Positions 9,587 through 17,864 of a stretch of 60,840 nt of DNA are shown here, piece by piece. The notes below the pieces were generated by a model that saw nothing but the letters and a program-made list of their open reading frames with translations, did not search any database and had not been told where the DNA came from. How positions within the stretch are numbered: position 1 is the first letter of the stretch; every line of letters starts with the position of its first letter. The stretch lies in assembly GCA_017417045.1 (NCBI GenBank), contig JAFPZZ010000006.1, positions 1 through 60,840 of the forward strand, read 5' to 3'. The DNA comes from Bacillota bacterium (GTDB lineage: Bacteria > Bacillota > Clostridia > Peptostreptococcales > Anaerovoracaceae). The position numbers and the translations under genes are program-made.

Positions 9587-10582
9587 CTATTCCTTCTTTG
9601 AGTAGTCCTTCATGCTTATATTCAGATCGACGTTGCCCGATATGCCGTTGACCCTGCCGGTATTGGTGTACTGCCACATACCGAAGTCGTAGGGAAAGAA
9701 TGGCCTGTTGAAGTACTGAGCGAACCACTTCTCATAAGCCGGGAGCCTGTCCAGTTCGAGCTCATCCATGTACCAGCGTATATTGCAGTAGAGCATAGGA
9801 GTGTAACCCGCCTGCTTCACCGTCTCGCAGAAAGCGATCGCGTTGTCTGTGCGCTTCTGCGCGCTGAGGCCCACGGTCCTGGCAGTCGTGCTGGCAGCCT
9901 CTTCTATATCGAGGACCACGGGCCAGCTGATGTTGAAGGGAGCTATGGCGTCTAGCACGAAGTTCGCTTCCTCGACGGCCTCCTCCTCGGTGAGGGCCTG
10001 CGTCACGAAGTACACGCCGACCTTTATCCCGTGCCTGAGCGCGCCCTCCACGTGTTCCTCGAACTTTTCGTCGAGCACTATCTTGCCCTCGAGGTAGCCG
10101 CGGTAGCCCACTCTGACCATAACGAACTCCACTCCGTCACCGGCGACCTTTTCCCAGTCTATGTCAGACTGATAGCGGGAGACGTCTATGCCCTTTATGG
10201 ACCTTACCTGTCCGTCCTCTTCATAGACGAATTCCTTGCCCGTTATGCTCAGGTTCCTGAGATTGTCCCAGTTGTAATCCGAAAGGGGCAGGGTCTTGTT
10301 CACGGGCTCGAACTTGTATTGACCGGCCGCGTCTTTGTATACTATAGTATCGGTGAAGAAGCGCTGGGCGAGCTCCATCACGGAGCTGCTGTCGCTTATA
10401 TATTTTTTCAGATCGCTCACGCTGATACTTATATATTCTTCATCGTCTGCCTGCGCTTCATCTCCGGGCTTTGCTCCGTTGCCCTCGGGAAGCTGCTCCT
10501 GCGAGGGCCTTTCCCCGCATCCCGCCAGCGCGGCGGCGAGCAGCAATATGAGTGCCAGCAGAACGGCAAGGCGTTTTATCAT
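9587..10582 (-). CDS. GH25-family muramidase lipoprotein
   Basis: Cell-wall hydrolase (1,4-beta-N-acetylmuramidase) anchored as a lipoprotein. The signal peptide ends in the lipobox LAGC (near residue 21). An Asp/Glu-rich linker and a ~70-residue spacer precede the GH25 domain (about 125-331). That domain has GIDVSRYQSDIDW, the FVMVRVGYRG strand, the catalytic VVLDIEE and the terminal WQYTNTGRVNGISGNVDLN. Length is normal for a lipoprotein GH25. It is transcribed with the PspC gene, and likely remodels the wall. Confidence 0.9.
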   Translation of the reverse strand: MIKRLAVLLALILLLAAALAGCGERPSQEQLPEGNGAKPGDEAQADDEEYISISVSDLKKYISDSSSVMELAQRFFTDTIVYKDAAGQYKFEPVNKTLPLSDYNWDNLRNLSITGKEFVYEEDGQVRSIKGIDVSRYQSDIDWEKVAGDGVEFVMVRVGYRGYLEGKIVLDEKFEEHVEGALRHGIKVGVYFVTQALTEEEAVEEANFVLDAIAPFNISWPVVLDIEEAASTTARTVGLSAQKRTDNAIAFCETVKQAGYTPMLYCNIRWYMDELELDRLPAYEKWFAQYFNRPFFPYDFGMWQYTNTGRVNGISGNVDLNISMKDYSKKE

Positions 10583-10708
10583 ACGCTATCTCCTTTGCTG
10601 TATCGTATTTTATCACAGGCACCGAGGCAAACGATAGCTCCCTGTGTGAATATTGTGTAAATCTTAAATGAATATAGCTTCAGGATGGATCAGAAAGGAA
10701 GTGCAGCC

Positions 10709-11230
10709 ATGAACGAAAGCATGAAGACCATACTCGAAAGACGCAGCATCAGACAGTACAAGCCCGAGCACGTGAGCTCGGAGGAGCTCGACTATATCCT
10801 TCAGGCAGGCGTCTACGCCCCTACCTCAAGCAATCATCAGGACACTAAATTCGTAATAGTCAGGAAGCCGGAGCTCCTCGCTAAGATCAGCCGCATGAAC
10901 GCGGCGGTGAACGGAGCCGCGGGAGATCCCTTCTACGGAGCGCCCGACCTCATCATAGTATTCGCGGACTCCAACCTTCCCAACTGGAAGCAGGACGGCG
11001 CGCTCGCCATGGGCAACATGATGAACATGGCAAAGGCCCAGGGGATAGGAAGCTGCTGGATCAACAGGGCGTACGAGGTCTTCGAGACCGAGGAGGGACG
11101 CGCCCTCGCGAGAGAATGGGGCCTCCCCGAAAGCTACAAGGGCGTCGGAAACATGATACTCGGCTATCCGGACTGCGAGGACCCAAAGCCCTCCGAGAGA
11201 AAGCCGGACAGGTTCTATTTCGCTGAATAG
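10709..11230 (+). CDS. Nitroreductase-family FMN oxidoreductase
   Basis: FMN-dependent NAD(P)H oxidoreductase of 173 residues. The ERRSIRQYK start, LQAGVYAPTSSNHQ (FMN-phosphate contact), GALAMGNMMNMAKAQGIGSCWI and the C-terminal NMILGYPD all match the family. An upstream in-frame ATG at 10685 exists, but the ATG at 10709 is preferred because AAAGGAAG sits 7 bases before it. The substrate cannot be predicted. Divergent from the GH25 gene. Confidence 0.88.
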   Translation: MNESMKTILERRSIRQYKPEHVSSEELDYILQAGVYAPTSSNHQDTKFVIVRKPELLAKISRMNAAVNGAAGDPFYGAPDLIIVFADSNLPNWKQDGALAMGNMMNMAKAQGIGSCWINRAYEVFETEEGRALAREWGLPESYKGVGNMILGYPDCEDPKPSERKPDRFYFAE

Positions 11231-11287
11231 GAGGATGGGTCACGGAAGAGATTCCTCAGAGAGATGGACCCACGGACCGCGCCGTTC

Positions 11288-11394
11288 AGCCGGAGAGCAA
11301 ACAGTCGAAAAGAATAACCGAAGAGCAAACAGTCGAACAGTATAGCCGGAGAGCAAACAGTCAGACAGTATAGAAGAAAGCAAACAGTTTAAAA
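11288..11394. repeat. 28-bp tandem repeat, about 4 copies
   Basis: The core AGCAAACAGT recurs at 11296, 11324, 11352 and 11379 (periods 28, 28, 27). Units are built as (C/T)AGCCGGAG-AGCAAACAGTC-GAACAGTA with a few substitutions. It fills most of the gap between the nitroreductase stop and the shared terminator. No ORF or palindrome explains it. Confidence 0.85.
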
Positions 11395-11396
11395 GA

Positions 11397-11424
11397 GCTG
11401 CCGCAGTTAAGCGGCAGCCTTTTT
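11397..11424. terminator. Bidirectional terminator overlapping the transglutaminase stop
   Basis: GCTGCCGC-AGTTAA-GCGGCAGC followed by CTTTTT on the plus strand (after the nitroreductase) and by TCTTTTAAA on the minus strand. The last Ala codons and stop of the minus-strand transglutaminase gene are inside the stem. Confidence 0.85.
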
Positions 11425-14400
11425 ATCTCTGTTTAAAAACTTTCTTAGCGTCTCTTTCATATACCAGAAAGCGTACTGGACCATGGACAGCGCGTAGCTC
11501 AGATACTTTTTTCTGAAGAGCAGCAGCGATCTCGCGTCAGAAAAGCGCTTGTCCAAAGCCTTGAGGTCATCCGAAGAAGCGCCCTCGCGCGAGTAGCTTA
11601 TCTTGCCGAGCAGACGCTCTGTCTCCTCGCTTATGTAGTAATACTTCGATATGTATCTGTAGCGTATATAGGCCAGCTGCATAGAGTCCGGGCGATTCCT
11701 TCGAACGAACAGCGCAAGGGCTGCTGCGAGCAGCAGGGCGCAGAGCGGGATCAGATAACTCAGAATCAGAGAGCCGTCTATAGCATCTCCCTCGGCTCCC
11801 GACGGAGGCAGCTCATAGGTCAGTTCCTCCGCGCGCAGACCTTCGGGCAAGCGCTGTCCCTCAGCAGGCGCGCCGACGCACATCTCCGCGAGTTTCCAAC
11901 CGCTCCCGTCGTACACCTCGGTCCAGGCGTGAGCGTCCCGCACCCTGATCTCGGCCACGCTTCCCGCAGGGATCTCCCTGAAATAACCCGAGACGAACCT
12001 CGCCGGTATACCGCAGGCTCTGAGCAGCAGCGTGCCCGCCGCCGCGAAATGCTGGCAATAGCCGCTCCTGCTTACAGTCAGGAACCACATTACAGGATCC
12101 TCGCCCTCCGGGATAACGTCGATCTGCCCGGTATATTCATAGCCGCTGAGTATGGAACGGACCGAATCTATGAGGGCTCCCTTGTCTGGGGAATCCGGAT
12201 CGACGCCCTTTGAAGTAAGGAAGCTCCTGAGCTCATAGGAGAGCCGGTCCGGCAATCTCGTGTATTCGGAAACAGCATACCCGGTGTAGACATCGTCCGG
12301 CCCGTTCGGAGTGCCTCCAACGAGCAGCGTATAGTCTTCGTAGACCGAGGCAGAACTGCCGGAGATCGGCACTATATATCTGTCGCCGGTCATCCCGAAG
12401 CTCTGGATGCTGTCTCCCGCGAGGCCGTTTCTGCTCACGGTGAGGACGGGGGAATAGATATATCTCGGCGCGAAGAGGTTGAAGACACGGAAGCCGTAAG
12501 CCTCACCGTATCCTCTGTTCTCGCCCGCGTGTTTTTCCGCGAGTTTTTCCACGCCCTCATCGCTCATAAAGGTCTCGGCGGCGTATTCACCGAGACTGAT
12601 TCCATCCGGACCCGTCCAGGAACCCCGGCCCGAATCTATGCTGAAGCTGCCGCTCGCGGGGTCGTAATCACCCGCGGCATAGGCCCTGATATAGCTGACG
12701 GCTGCATCCGTATCTACTACGAGCACCACCGTATCGTCGTCCTCGTCAAGGGGATAGCCGGGTATTGCGTGAGTGTGCCCACCCTCGTAGGCCCCGAGCA
12801 TTGAGGCGCTGCCCCTGAGATGGCTGATATCATAGCCGTCCGCGAGCCTGATCGGCGCCTCGCCATCTGAAGGCTCCTGATCGGCGTCTGGGTCCGGGCG
12901 GGGTGTTTTCTCATCTTCCTCGTCCATCATGACTTCAGCCGGAAGCCTCCAGGCTCCGTCTACGAAGATCTCACAGAAGGCGCGGGCGTCTCTTCTGTAC
13001 ACCTTTGCCTCGCAGCTTTCATATCCCGCAGCTCCGCCGCTTTCATTCCCCGAAGTATCGCCGCCCTCGTATCCGGCAGCCCCACCTTCCTTGTATTCAG
13101 AGGCCTCGCCGCCCTCATGCAGCTCAGACTCTGTGTTTCCGTAAGCCTGCGGCTCGTAGCCAAAGCTGTAGCGGGCAGGTATACCGGCCGCTCTGTAAAG
13201 GAATACTCGGGCAGCGGCGAAATGCTTGCTGTGGCCCGTCCTGCTCTCGAGCAGGAACCAAATGACCGGGTCCTCGCCCTCCGGGAGCTCCGGCGGGGCA
13301 GAGCTGTAGCTGTACTCCCGGCTGAGCAGCTCCTCTACCGCCGATATCCTGCCGCGGAGGTCCAAGCGGTCTATTCCGCGCTCCGATATGAAGCGCGCGA
13401 GCTTTTCCATGAACCCCTCGGGCAGCCTGAGATATTCCTCCTCTGCGAGCTCCGCATAGGCGGAAGATGACACGCCGTAGCTGAGCTCAGGATCGAAGGA
13501 ATACAGCAGAGAGCCTGAAGAAAACGCGGCGTTCCTGTATATGAAGCGATCCCCGAAGCCGAGGATACCCTCAGAGTCGGCGGCAAAGGAGCAGTAAGGG
13601 CTGAGCAGCATGCTCCCCTCCGGACGCATGTCGGTGATCACGGCCCTTTCGGGGAGCTTCCTTCTGCCGCTCAGAGCCTGCCTGAAATAATCCTCGGACG
13701 GGCTGCGGCCCTCGGGATCTCCCGTGGGATCGTCAAGTATCGAGAAGCTATGGCTCTGAGTATCGTATTCTCCGCAGGAGAAGACACGAAGCAGCTCCAG
13801 TGGGTAAGTGGATCTTATCTCGCAGATGAGGGTATCGTCATCGCCCGGGAAAGGGTCGTTGGTGATCATGTTGTCGGGGATCCCGCCCCAGCTCTCGGGC
13901 TTGGGCTTGGGCTCGGAAGCTCCGGAGCCGCCGGAGCGGGTCTCAAAGAGATCCATCCAGAAGTTTTCGAGATCTGTGTAAAGCTCGGGCTTTTCTATCC
14001 TGGCCATCACAGGGACCAACAGGGCTGCGAGCATCATGCATACGAGAAAAACGGCGATCACGGCCGCGGAGGCCCCGGGGCCGGAGAACAGACCGTCGTG
14101 CGCGAGGCTGAGCATGAGAAGCACCGCAAGCGCAGCCTGTATGCGCGGCTCCGCTGCGTACAGGGTGTTCGAAAGGAAGAGGCAGACGAGCCCCCAGAGC
14201 TCGAAGATGCGATGCTTTTCCCGTCCGCTCAGGCGCAGCAAAAAGATAGCTGCAGAGACCAGTGCGAAGGCCGCGAATAGCGCCGTGCCAAGCCTTCCGC
14301 TCCATCTGTGCCAGGCCGGAAGCAGCTCGAGAGAGAGCGGCCCCGAACTCAGCCGGAACATAATGAGCTCCAGGACGAATATCGCTGCGGAGACTATCCT

Positions 14401-14427
14401 TTTCTCAGGCAGAGAGAAGCTCTTCAC
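11407..14427 (-). CDS. Membrane protein with two transglutaminase-like domains
   Basis: 1006-residue membrane protein. N-terminal helices fill residues ~10-140, a periplasm-side part carries two transglutaminase-like (TgpA-type) domains, and a further membrane helix lies near 900 before a cytoplasmic tail. The second domain keeps the nucleophile C791 (SGYCQHFAAAG) and H833 (RDAHAWTEVY); the usual third-residue Asp looks like Glu (WKLAEM). The first domain keeps the fold (WFLLESRTGHSKHF, GIPARYSFGY), but Cys is Ser400 and His is Arg482, so it is probably inactive. It also carries a Gly/Glu/Ser/Tyr-rich insertion (~430-470). Third gene after moxR and DUF58, with overlapping junctions. Confidence 0.88.
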   Translation of the reverse strand: MKSFSLPEKRIVSAAIFVLELIMFRLSSGPLSLELLPAWHRWSGRLGTALFAAFALVSAAIFLLRLSGREKHRIFELWGLVCLFLSNTLYAAEPRIQAALAVLLMLSLAHDGLFSGPGASAAVIAVFLVCMMLAALLVPVMARIEKPELYTDLENFWMDLFETRSGGSGASEPKPKPESWGGIPDNMITNDPFPGDDDTLICEIRSTYPLELLRVFSCGEYDTQSHSFSILDDPTGDPEGRSPSEDYFRQALSGRRKLPERAVITDMRPEGSMLLSPYCSFAADSEGILGFGDRFIYRNAAFSSGSLLYSFDPELSYGVSSSAYAELAEEEYLRLPEGFMEKLARFISERGIDRLDLRGRISAVEELLSREYSYSSAPPELPEGEDPVIWFLLESRTGHSKHFAAARVFLYRAAGIPARYSFGYEPQAYGNTESELHEGGEASEYKEGGAAGYEGGDTSGNESGGAAGYESCEAKVYRRDARAFCEIFVDGAWRLPAEVMMDEEDEKTPRPDPDADQEPSDGEAPIRLADGYDISHLRGSASMLGAYEGGHTHAIPGYPLDEDDDTVVLVVDTDAAVSYIRAYAAGDYDPASGSFSIDSGRGSWTGPDGISLGEYAAETFMSDEGVEKLAEKHAGENRGYGEAYGFRVFNLFAPRYIYSPVLTVSRNGLAGDSIQSFGMTGDRYIVPISGSSASVYEDYTLLVGGTPNGPDDVYTGYAVSEYTRLPDRLSYELRSFLTSKGVDPDSPDKGALIDSVRSILSGYEYTGQIDVIPEGEDPVMWFLTVSRSGYCQHFAAAGTLLLRACGIPARFVSGYFREIPAGSVAEIRVRDAHAWTEVYDGSGWKLAEMCVGAPAEGQRLPEGLRAEELTYELPPSGAEGDAIDGSLILSYLIPLCALLLAAALALFVRRNRPDSMQLAYIRYRYISKYYYISEETERLLGKISYSREGASSDDLKALDKRFSDARSLLLFRKKYLSYALSMVQYAFWYMKETLRKFLNRDKKAAA

Positions 14428-15305
14428 GTCGCCTTCCCCCCTCTCGGGTTTTCTGGCAGAGAGTCCTCGTATATGCGGGCTGCGAGTCTGTGCAGCTGGC
14501 CGCTCACGTTCAGCTCGTATAGCCTTCCCCCGTAGACCGCGGCCATGAGGGCCCCCTCCTCCTTATCCAAAGACTCCCTGAGGGTCTCCATCTCGGCCAC
14601 GCGCTCGGAAAGCTCCTGGAAGTCGAGGCCGTCTTCTATGTAGTACGTATACACGGGACGTCTGGAATCCGACCCGACCTTGATTATGTACTCGTCGTAT
14701 TTGGCGCTGAGCTGCCTGTGGACGTGCCGCAGGTCGTCGCCCTCCTGGATGGGCCTGAGCTCGTATATCTCGGAGTAGTCGTCCCCCTTCGCGTTCTGCA
14801 GCTCGCCGGCGCCGCGGACGTAGTTCAGCCTAAGATGCCTGTCCGGGCTCAAGCCTCCATGCGGATAGACGTTTATCCTCGCGGAGTATATATCGCGCCT
14901 TTTGATCCTGAGCAGGCCGAACGCGCCGAAGACCTCGACGTAAGGCACTGTAAGCTCTATGGTGCCGCTCTCCTGTCCGCTTAAGCTAAGCTCGCACCTG
15001 CGGCCCGAGAGAATATGCTTTTCCGCAGCGACGCTTCCCCTGTGCAGGTTGCGCAGCGTGACCGCCGCCCTCAGCTTTCCGCAGAGCTCGGGAGCTATCA
15101 GCCTGAGCGTCAGCCCAATAGGCTCTCCCTCGTACGCGTAGTCCGAATGAAGATCGACCTCCAGATGGAGGCTGCGCCTCACCCACAGGGTAAAGACTGC
15201 CGAGACGGCGCAGAGCAGCAGAAGCAGCCCTGTCAGGTAATCGAGATATACCGAAGGGCTGTTGAATTTAAGGATGAACAGAAGGATCAGAAAGACGAGG
15301 ATCAT
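14424..15305 (-). CDS. DUF58-domain protein
   Basis: Partner of MoxR ATPases in envelope-linked operons. The 293-residue protein has two N-terminal membrane helices (residues 1-45), a beta-rich extracytoplasmic part, and the DUF58 signature ELRPIQEGDDLRHVHRQLSAK (positions ~178-198), with a vWA-like C-terminal part (YTYYIEDGLDF). In typical members the signature reads GDxxRxIdW; here His-Arg replaces the Asp-Trp. It overlaps moxR by 4 bases and the transglutaminase gene by 4. Confidence 0.88.
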   Translation of the reverse strand: MILVFLILLFILKFNSPSVYLDYLTGLLLLLCAVSAVFTLWVRRSLHLEVDLHSDYAYEGEPIGLTLRLIAPELCGKLRAAVTLRNLHRGSVAAEKHILSGRRCELSLSGQESGTIELTVPYVEVFGAFGLLRIKRRDIYSARINVYPHGGLSPDRHLRLNYVRGAGELQNAKGDDYSEIYELRPIQEGDDLRHVHRQLSAKYDEYIIKVGSDSRRPVYTYYIEDGLDFQELSERVAEMETLRESLDKEEGALMAAVYGGRLYELNVSGQLHRLAARIYEDSLPENPRGGKAT

Positions 15306-16249
15306 CTTTCCGCGAAGAATCTCGGAGCGGGCGTGTCGCCCAGTATCTGCGAGAGCAGCTTGAAGCGCTTTTCTGAGATGACTGTCAGCTCCTGCTCCCT
15401 GGTCGATATCCTGTGAACGCAGACGTCGGGGAAGACCTCCGCGATATCCGCGGGAACGACGTAGTCCCTGCCCTCAAAGCAGGCGCGGGTCTTGGCGAGG
15501 CGCAGCATGACCAGCACGCCGCGGGGGGAGACGCCTATCTCTATATCCCTGTGCTTTCTCGTCGCCTTGGCGAGCGCGAGCGCGTAGCGGTAGATCTCCG
15601 GCGCGACGAAGACTTCGTCTATCGCCGCCCTGCAGGCTAAAATGTCTTCTATACCGCATACAGGCTCCAGACTGTCCATGGGATCCGAGCGATCCCTCGC
15701 CTTGAGGAGCTTTATCTCATCCTCGTCGCTTGGGTAACCGACGCTCAGCGCCATCGAGAACCTGTCGAGCTCAGACTGCGGAAGTACGCTGACGCCGTAG
15801 GCCGCCGAGATGTAGGGGTTCATAGTCGCGATCACCGAGAAAGGATCCTCGACCGGCCGCGCGACGGAGCCGACCGTCGCCTGCCTCTCCTGCATCACCT
15901 CCAGGAGCGCTGCCTGGCATTTCGAGGAGGCCCTGTTTATCTCGTCTGCGAGCAGGAGATTCGCGCCGAATATGGGCCCGGGAACGAATTCGTCGCAGCC
16001 CTTGTTTTTGTTGTAGGTAACGTATCCCGTGACGTCCGAAGGCATCGTGTCGCTGTTGAACTGTATCCTGTTCGATCTCAGACCCATGACTATTGAGACC
16101 GCCTTGGCTATGGTGGTCTTTCCAACTCCGGGCTTGTCCTCGAGCACGACGTGGCCGCCGCTCACTATGCACATGATGATCCTGTACATGACGTCCCGCT
16201 TGCCGCTGACGCATTTTTCAAGTTCGTCCAATACCAGCTTTATGTCCAT
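15302..16249 (-). CDS. MoxR-family AAA+ ATPase
   Basis: AAA+ chaperone of 315 residues. Walker A KPGVGKTT (near 40), Walker B LLLADEINRAS, sensor region VIATMNPY and the C-terminal lid are all visible. Family members act with DUF58/vWA proteins on envelope or cofactor assembly. The moxR-DUF58-transglutaminase order is a standard operon. An extended -10 promoter lies about 80 bases upstream. Confidence 0.93.
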   Translation of the reverse strand: MDIKLVLDELEKCVSGKRDVMYRIIMCIVSGGHVVLEDKPGVGKTTIAKAVSIVMGLRSNRIQFNSDTMPSDVTGYVTYNKNKGCDEFVPGPIFGANLLLADEINRASSKCQAALLEVMQERQATVGSVARPVEDPFSVIATMNPYISAAYGVSVLPQSELDRFSMALSVGYPSDEDEIKLLKARDRSDPMDSLEPVCGIEDILACRAAIDEVFVAPEIYRYALALAKATRKHRDIEIGVSPRGVLVMLRLAKTRACFEGRDYVVPADIAEVFPDVCVHRISTREQELTVISEKRFKLLSQILGDTPAPRFFAER

Positions 16250-16329
16250 TTAAGCTCCCCGGCCGCCTTCATACGGCGCAAGTGTTATCGCTGTATACCT
16301 TCAGAGCCGCGCTTTGCGGCTATGTTTTG

Positions 16330-16338
16330 ATTATACCA
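16330..16338 (-). promoter_or_regulatory. Extended -10 promoter of moxR operon
   Basis: Minus-strand TGGTATAAT with no good -35. Predicted start ~16323, giving a ~74-base leader that carries a small hairpin (AGCCGC-gcttt-GCGGCT, 16305-16321). Confidence 0.6.
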
Positions 16339-16569
16339 CGTATGCCGAAGCATAAGAAAGAGGGCCGGCCGCAGCCGTCCCTCATCTATCGTTTTAAACG
16401 GAGCCCGATCCCCGCTCAGCTCAACGCCGCCAAAACAGCCTTCAGGCGCCTGTCTATATCTTCCCTTGTCTGACGGCATTCGAGAGGATGCTCTTTTCCC
16501 GCGCGGACATATCATCATGCGCTGAAAAGGTCCTGCCCTGCATGTGTTAGCTCGGCCTAACCCGCGTTC
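16339..16569. other. Gap between HD gene and moxR, possible decayed small ORF
   Basis: No intact gene. On the minus strand, 16543 to 16416 reads like a small coding region broken by one frameshift: a 29-residue frame beginning MQGRTFSAHDDMSAREK, then a second frame ending REDIDRRLKAVLAALS and a stop. Both halves have the GC-rich codon use of their neighbours. There is no ribosome site, and I do not recognise the product. Confidence 0.3.
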
Positions 16570-16610
16570 AAAAAAATAGCTTTCCCGCCTATCGGCGCGG
16601 CAAGCTACCA
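16570..16610 (-). terminator. Terminator of the HD gene
   Basis: On the minus strand TAGCTT-g-CCGC ... GCGG-g-AAGCTA followed by seven T. The 5' arm overlaps the last codons of the HD gene. Confidence 0.75.
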
Positions 16611-17129
16611 GCCGGACAGTTCGGGGCTTTTCGCGGCAGGAAGAACGTCCCTCAGGGCGCTGTACTTGTCGGCAACGGAAACTATGACCCCCTCGATAGA
16701 ATTGGGAGCCTTGCTCTCTCCGACGGGCCACATATGCCTCTCGATGATGTCCTCGGTCTTGTCGGGCAGCTCCTCCATGAGGCCCTTCGCTACGAGCACG
16801 GAATCCTTCGCGTGCCCGGCGAGGCATTCTCTCTCCGAGGAGTACTTCTCTTTTCTTCCGAGTATGCCCAGATCGTGGCAGAGCGCTCCTACAACGACAG
16901 CAGGTACGCTGACCTCGACGTTAAGCTTCTTAAGGGCGTAGCATATCATCACGCTGGCGGAAGCCACCCTCAGAGTATGCTCCCCTACCGTGGAGCGGCG
17001 ATGATGAGTCTGTTCGAAGGCCTTCCTCATCTCCTCGGAGCGCAGCACGTTTTCGCCGTACGTCCTGAGGTCGTTTCTGACGCGCTCCCTCCGGACTTCG
17101 CGTTTTTCTCTGATCATGGTCCTGAGCAT
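16605..17129 (-). CDS. HD-domain phosphohydrolase
   Basis: Metal-dependent phosphohydrolase of the HD superfamily, 174 residues. Ligands seen: His in VGEHTLRVA, the His-Asp pair in GALCHDLGILGR, a third His in ERHMWPV and the Asp in VSVADKYSALRD. The open frame continues upstream through the tRNA gene and its terminator, so the ATG at 17129 (or the internal ATG at 17117) is the likely start; neither has a strong ribosome site. Substrate unknown. Confidence 0.82.
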   Translation of the reverse strand: MLRTMIREKREVRRERVRNDLRTYGENVLRSEEMRKAFEQTHHRRSTVGEHTLRVASASVMICYALKKLNVEVSVPAVVVGALCHDLGILGRKEKYSSERECLAGHAKDSVLVAKGLMEELPDKTEDIIERHMWPVGESKAPNSIEGVIVSVADKYSALRDVLPAAKSPELSGW

Positions 17130-17218
17130 GCATTCTTCGCGGCGCGCCCTTGCCGCCGCATTGGTCCGGATGAGATGAAGCTTACAGCCCCTGCATCCGC
17201 CATTATCCGGCCTGGAAA

Positions 17219-17253
17219 GAAAACAGCCTTGGAACCTCCAAGATCCCAAGGCT
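17219..17253 (-). terminator. Terminator after tRNA-Ser
   Basis: AGCCTTGG ... CCAAGGCT, an 8-bp stem followed by GTTTTCTTTC on the minus strand, just beyond the tRNA CCA end. It also has six T on the plus strand. Confidence 0.7.
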
Positions 17254-17259
17254 CTTTTT

Positions 17260-17347
17260 TGGCGGAGGACATGGGACTCGAACCCACGAGGCCTTTCAGC
17301 CCTACTCGCTTTCCAGGCGAGCTCCTTAGCCACTCGGTCAATCCTCC
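17260..17347 (-). tRNA. tRNA-Ser (anticodon GGA)
   Basis: 88 bases with encoded CCA. Acceptor GGAGGAT pairs with GTCCTCC plus discriminator G; the D-arm has CCGAGTGGCTAAGG. The anticodon loop CTGGAAA sits in the stem CTCGC/GCGAG, and a long class II variable arm follows. The T-arm reads GTGGGTTCGAGTCCCAT (closed by GTGGG/CCCAT). It reads UCC and UCU serine codons. Confidence 0.95.
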
Positions 17348-17463
17348 GTGCGCCAGGCAGATAAAATAATTCTTTACTTACACAGCTTTTAGAGTTTACA
17401 ATAAGTGCGTCGAAAAATCAAGAGTATTTATTGCAAAAGAGTTGATATAAAAAGGAGGATACC

Positions 17464-17721
17464 ATGCACGTAGACTTCACTCCCAAGGGGATATGTCCCT
17501 CAAGGATCCAGTTCGACATCGACGAGAACGACAAGACGCTTCATAATATCGAATTCACCGGAGGCTGCAACGGCAACCTCAAGGCCATAGGCAAGCTCTG
17601 CGAAGGCAAGTCCGCCAAGGAAGTGGCCGACATCGTAAGGGGCAACACCTGCGGACTCAAGAAGACCTCCTGCGCGGACCAGCTTTCCATCGCCATAGAC
17701 GAGGCCCTCGCGGAGATGTAG
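17464..17721 (+). CDS. TSCPD-domain small protein (TIGR03905-like)
   Basis: 85-residue protein made of one TSCPD domain: GGCNGNLKAIGKLCEGK, then the signature KTSCADQLS near residues 70-78, with conserved Cys residues. The domain is also found at the C-terminus of some vitamin-B12-dependent ribonucleotide reductases. As a stand-alone protein its role is not known. AAAGGAGGATACC precedes the ATG. Monocistronic, with a strong terminator. Confidence 0.9.
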   Translation: MHVDFTPKGICPSRIQFDIDENDKTLHNIEFTGGCNGNLKAIGKLCEGKSAKEVADIVRGNTCGLKKTSCADQLSIAIDEALAEM

Positions 17722-17772
17722 GCCGCTGTCCGTCAGGACAGGACCCCAAAGACCTGGATCAAAAACTTAGAG

Positions 17773-17803
17773 AAAGGCCCGGAGCATGAGCTCCGGGCCT
17801 TTT
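17773..17803 (+). terminator. Terminator of the TSCPD gene
   Basis: AAGGCCCGGAG-CATGAG-CTCCGGGCCTT stem followed by TTTTATC. Confidence 0.9.
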
Positions 17804-17864
17804 ATCATACGAACTGTACGCGCCGCTGTTTACCCATCGGTCCTCAGCATCAGAGCTTTAGCTA

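Noticed and set aside
11288..11394. 28-bp repeats as a CRISPR array
   Set aside because: No spacers of conserved length separate identical repeats; units are contiguous and vary, and no cas genes are near.
16605..16827. Minus-strand ORF covering the HD gene in another frame
   Set aside because: Arg/Gly-rich and without motifs; the HD frame carries all expected metal ligands.
17130..17333. N-terminal extension of the HD protein
   Set aside because: It would read through tRNA-Ser and its terminator.
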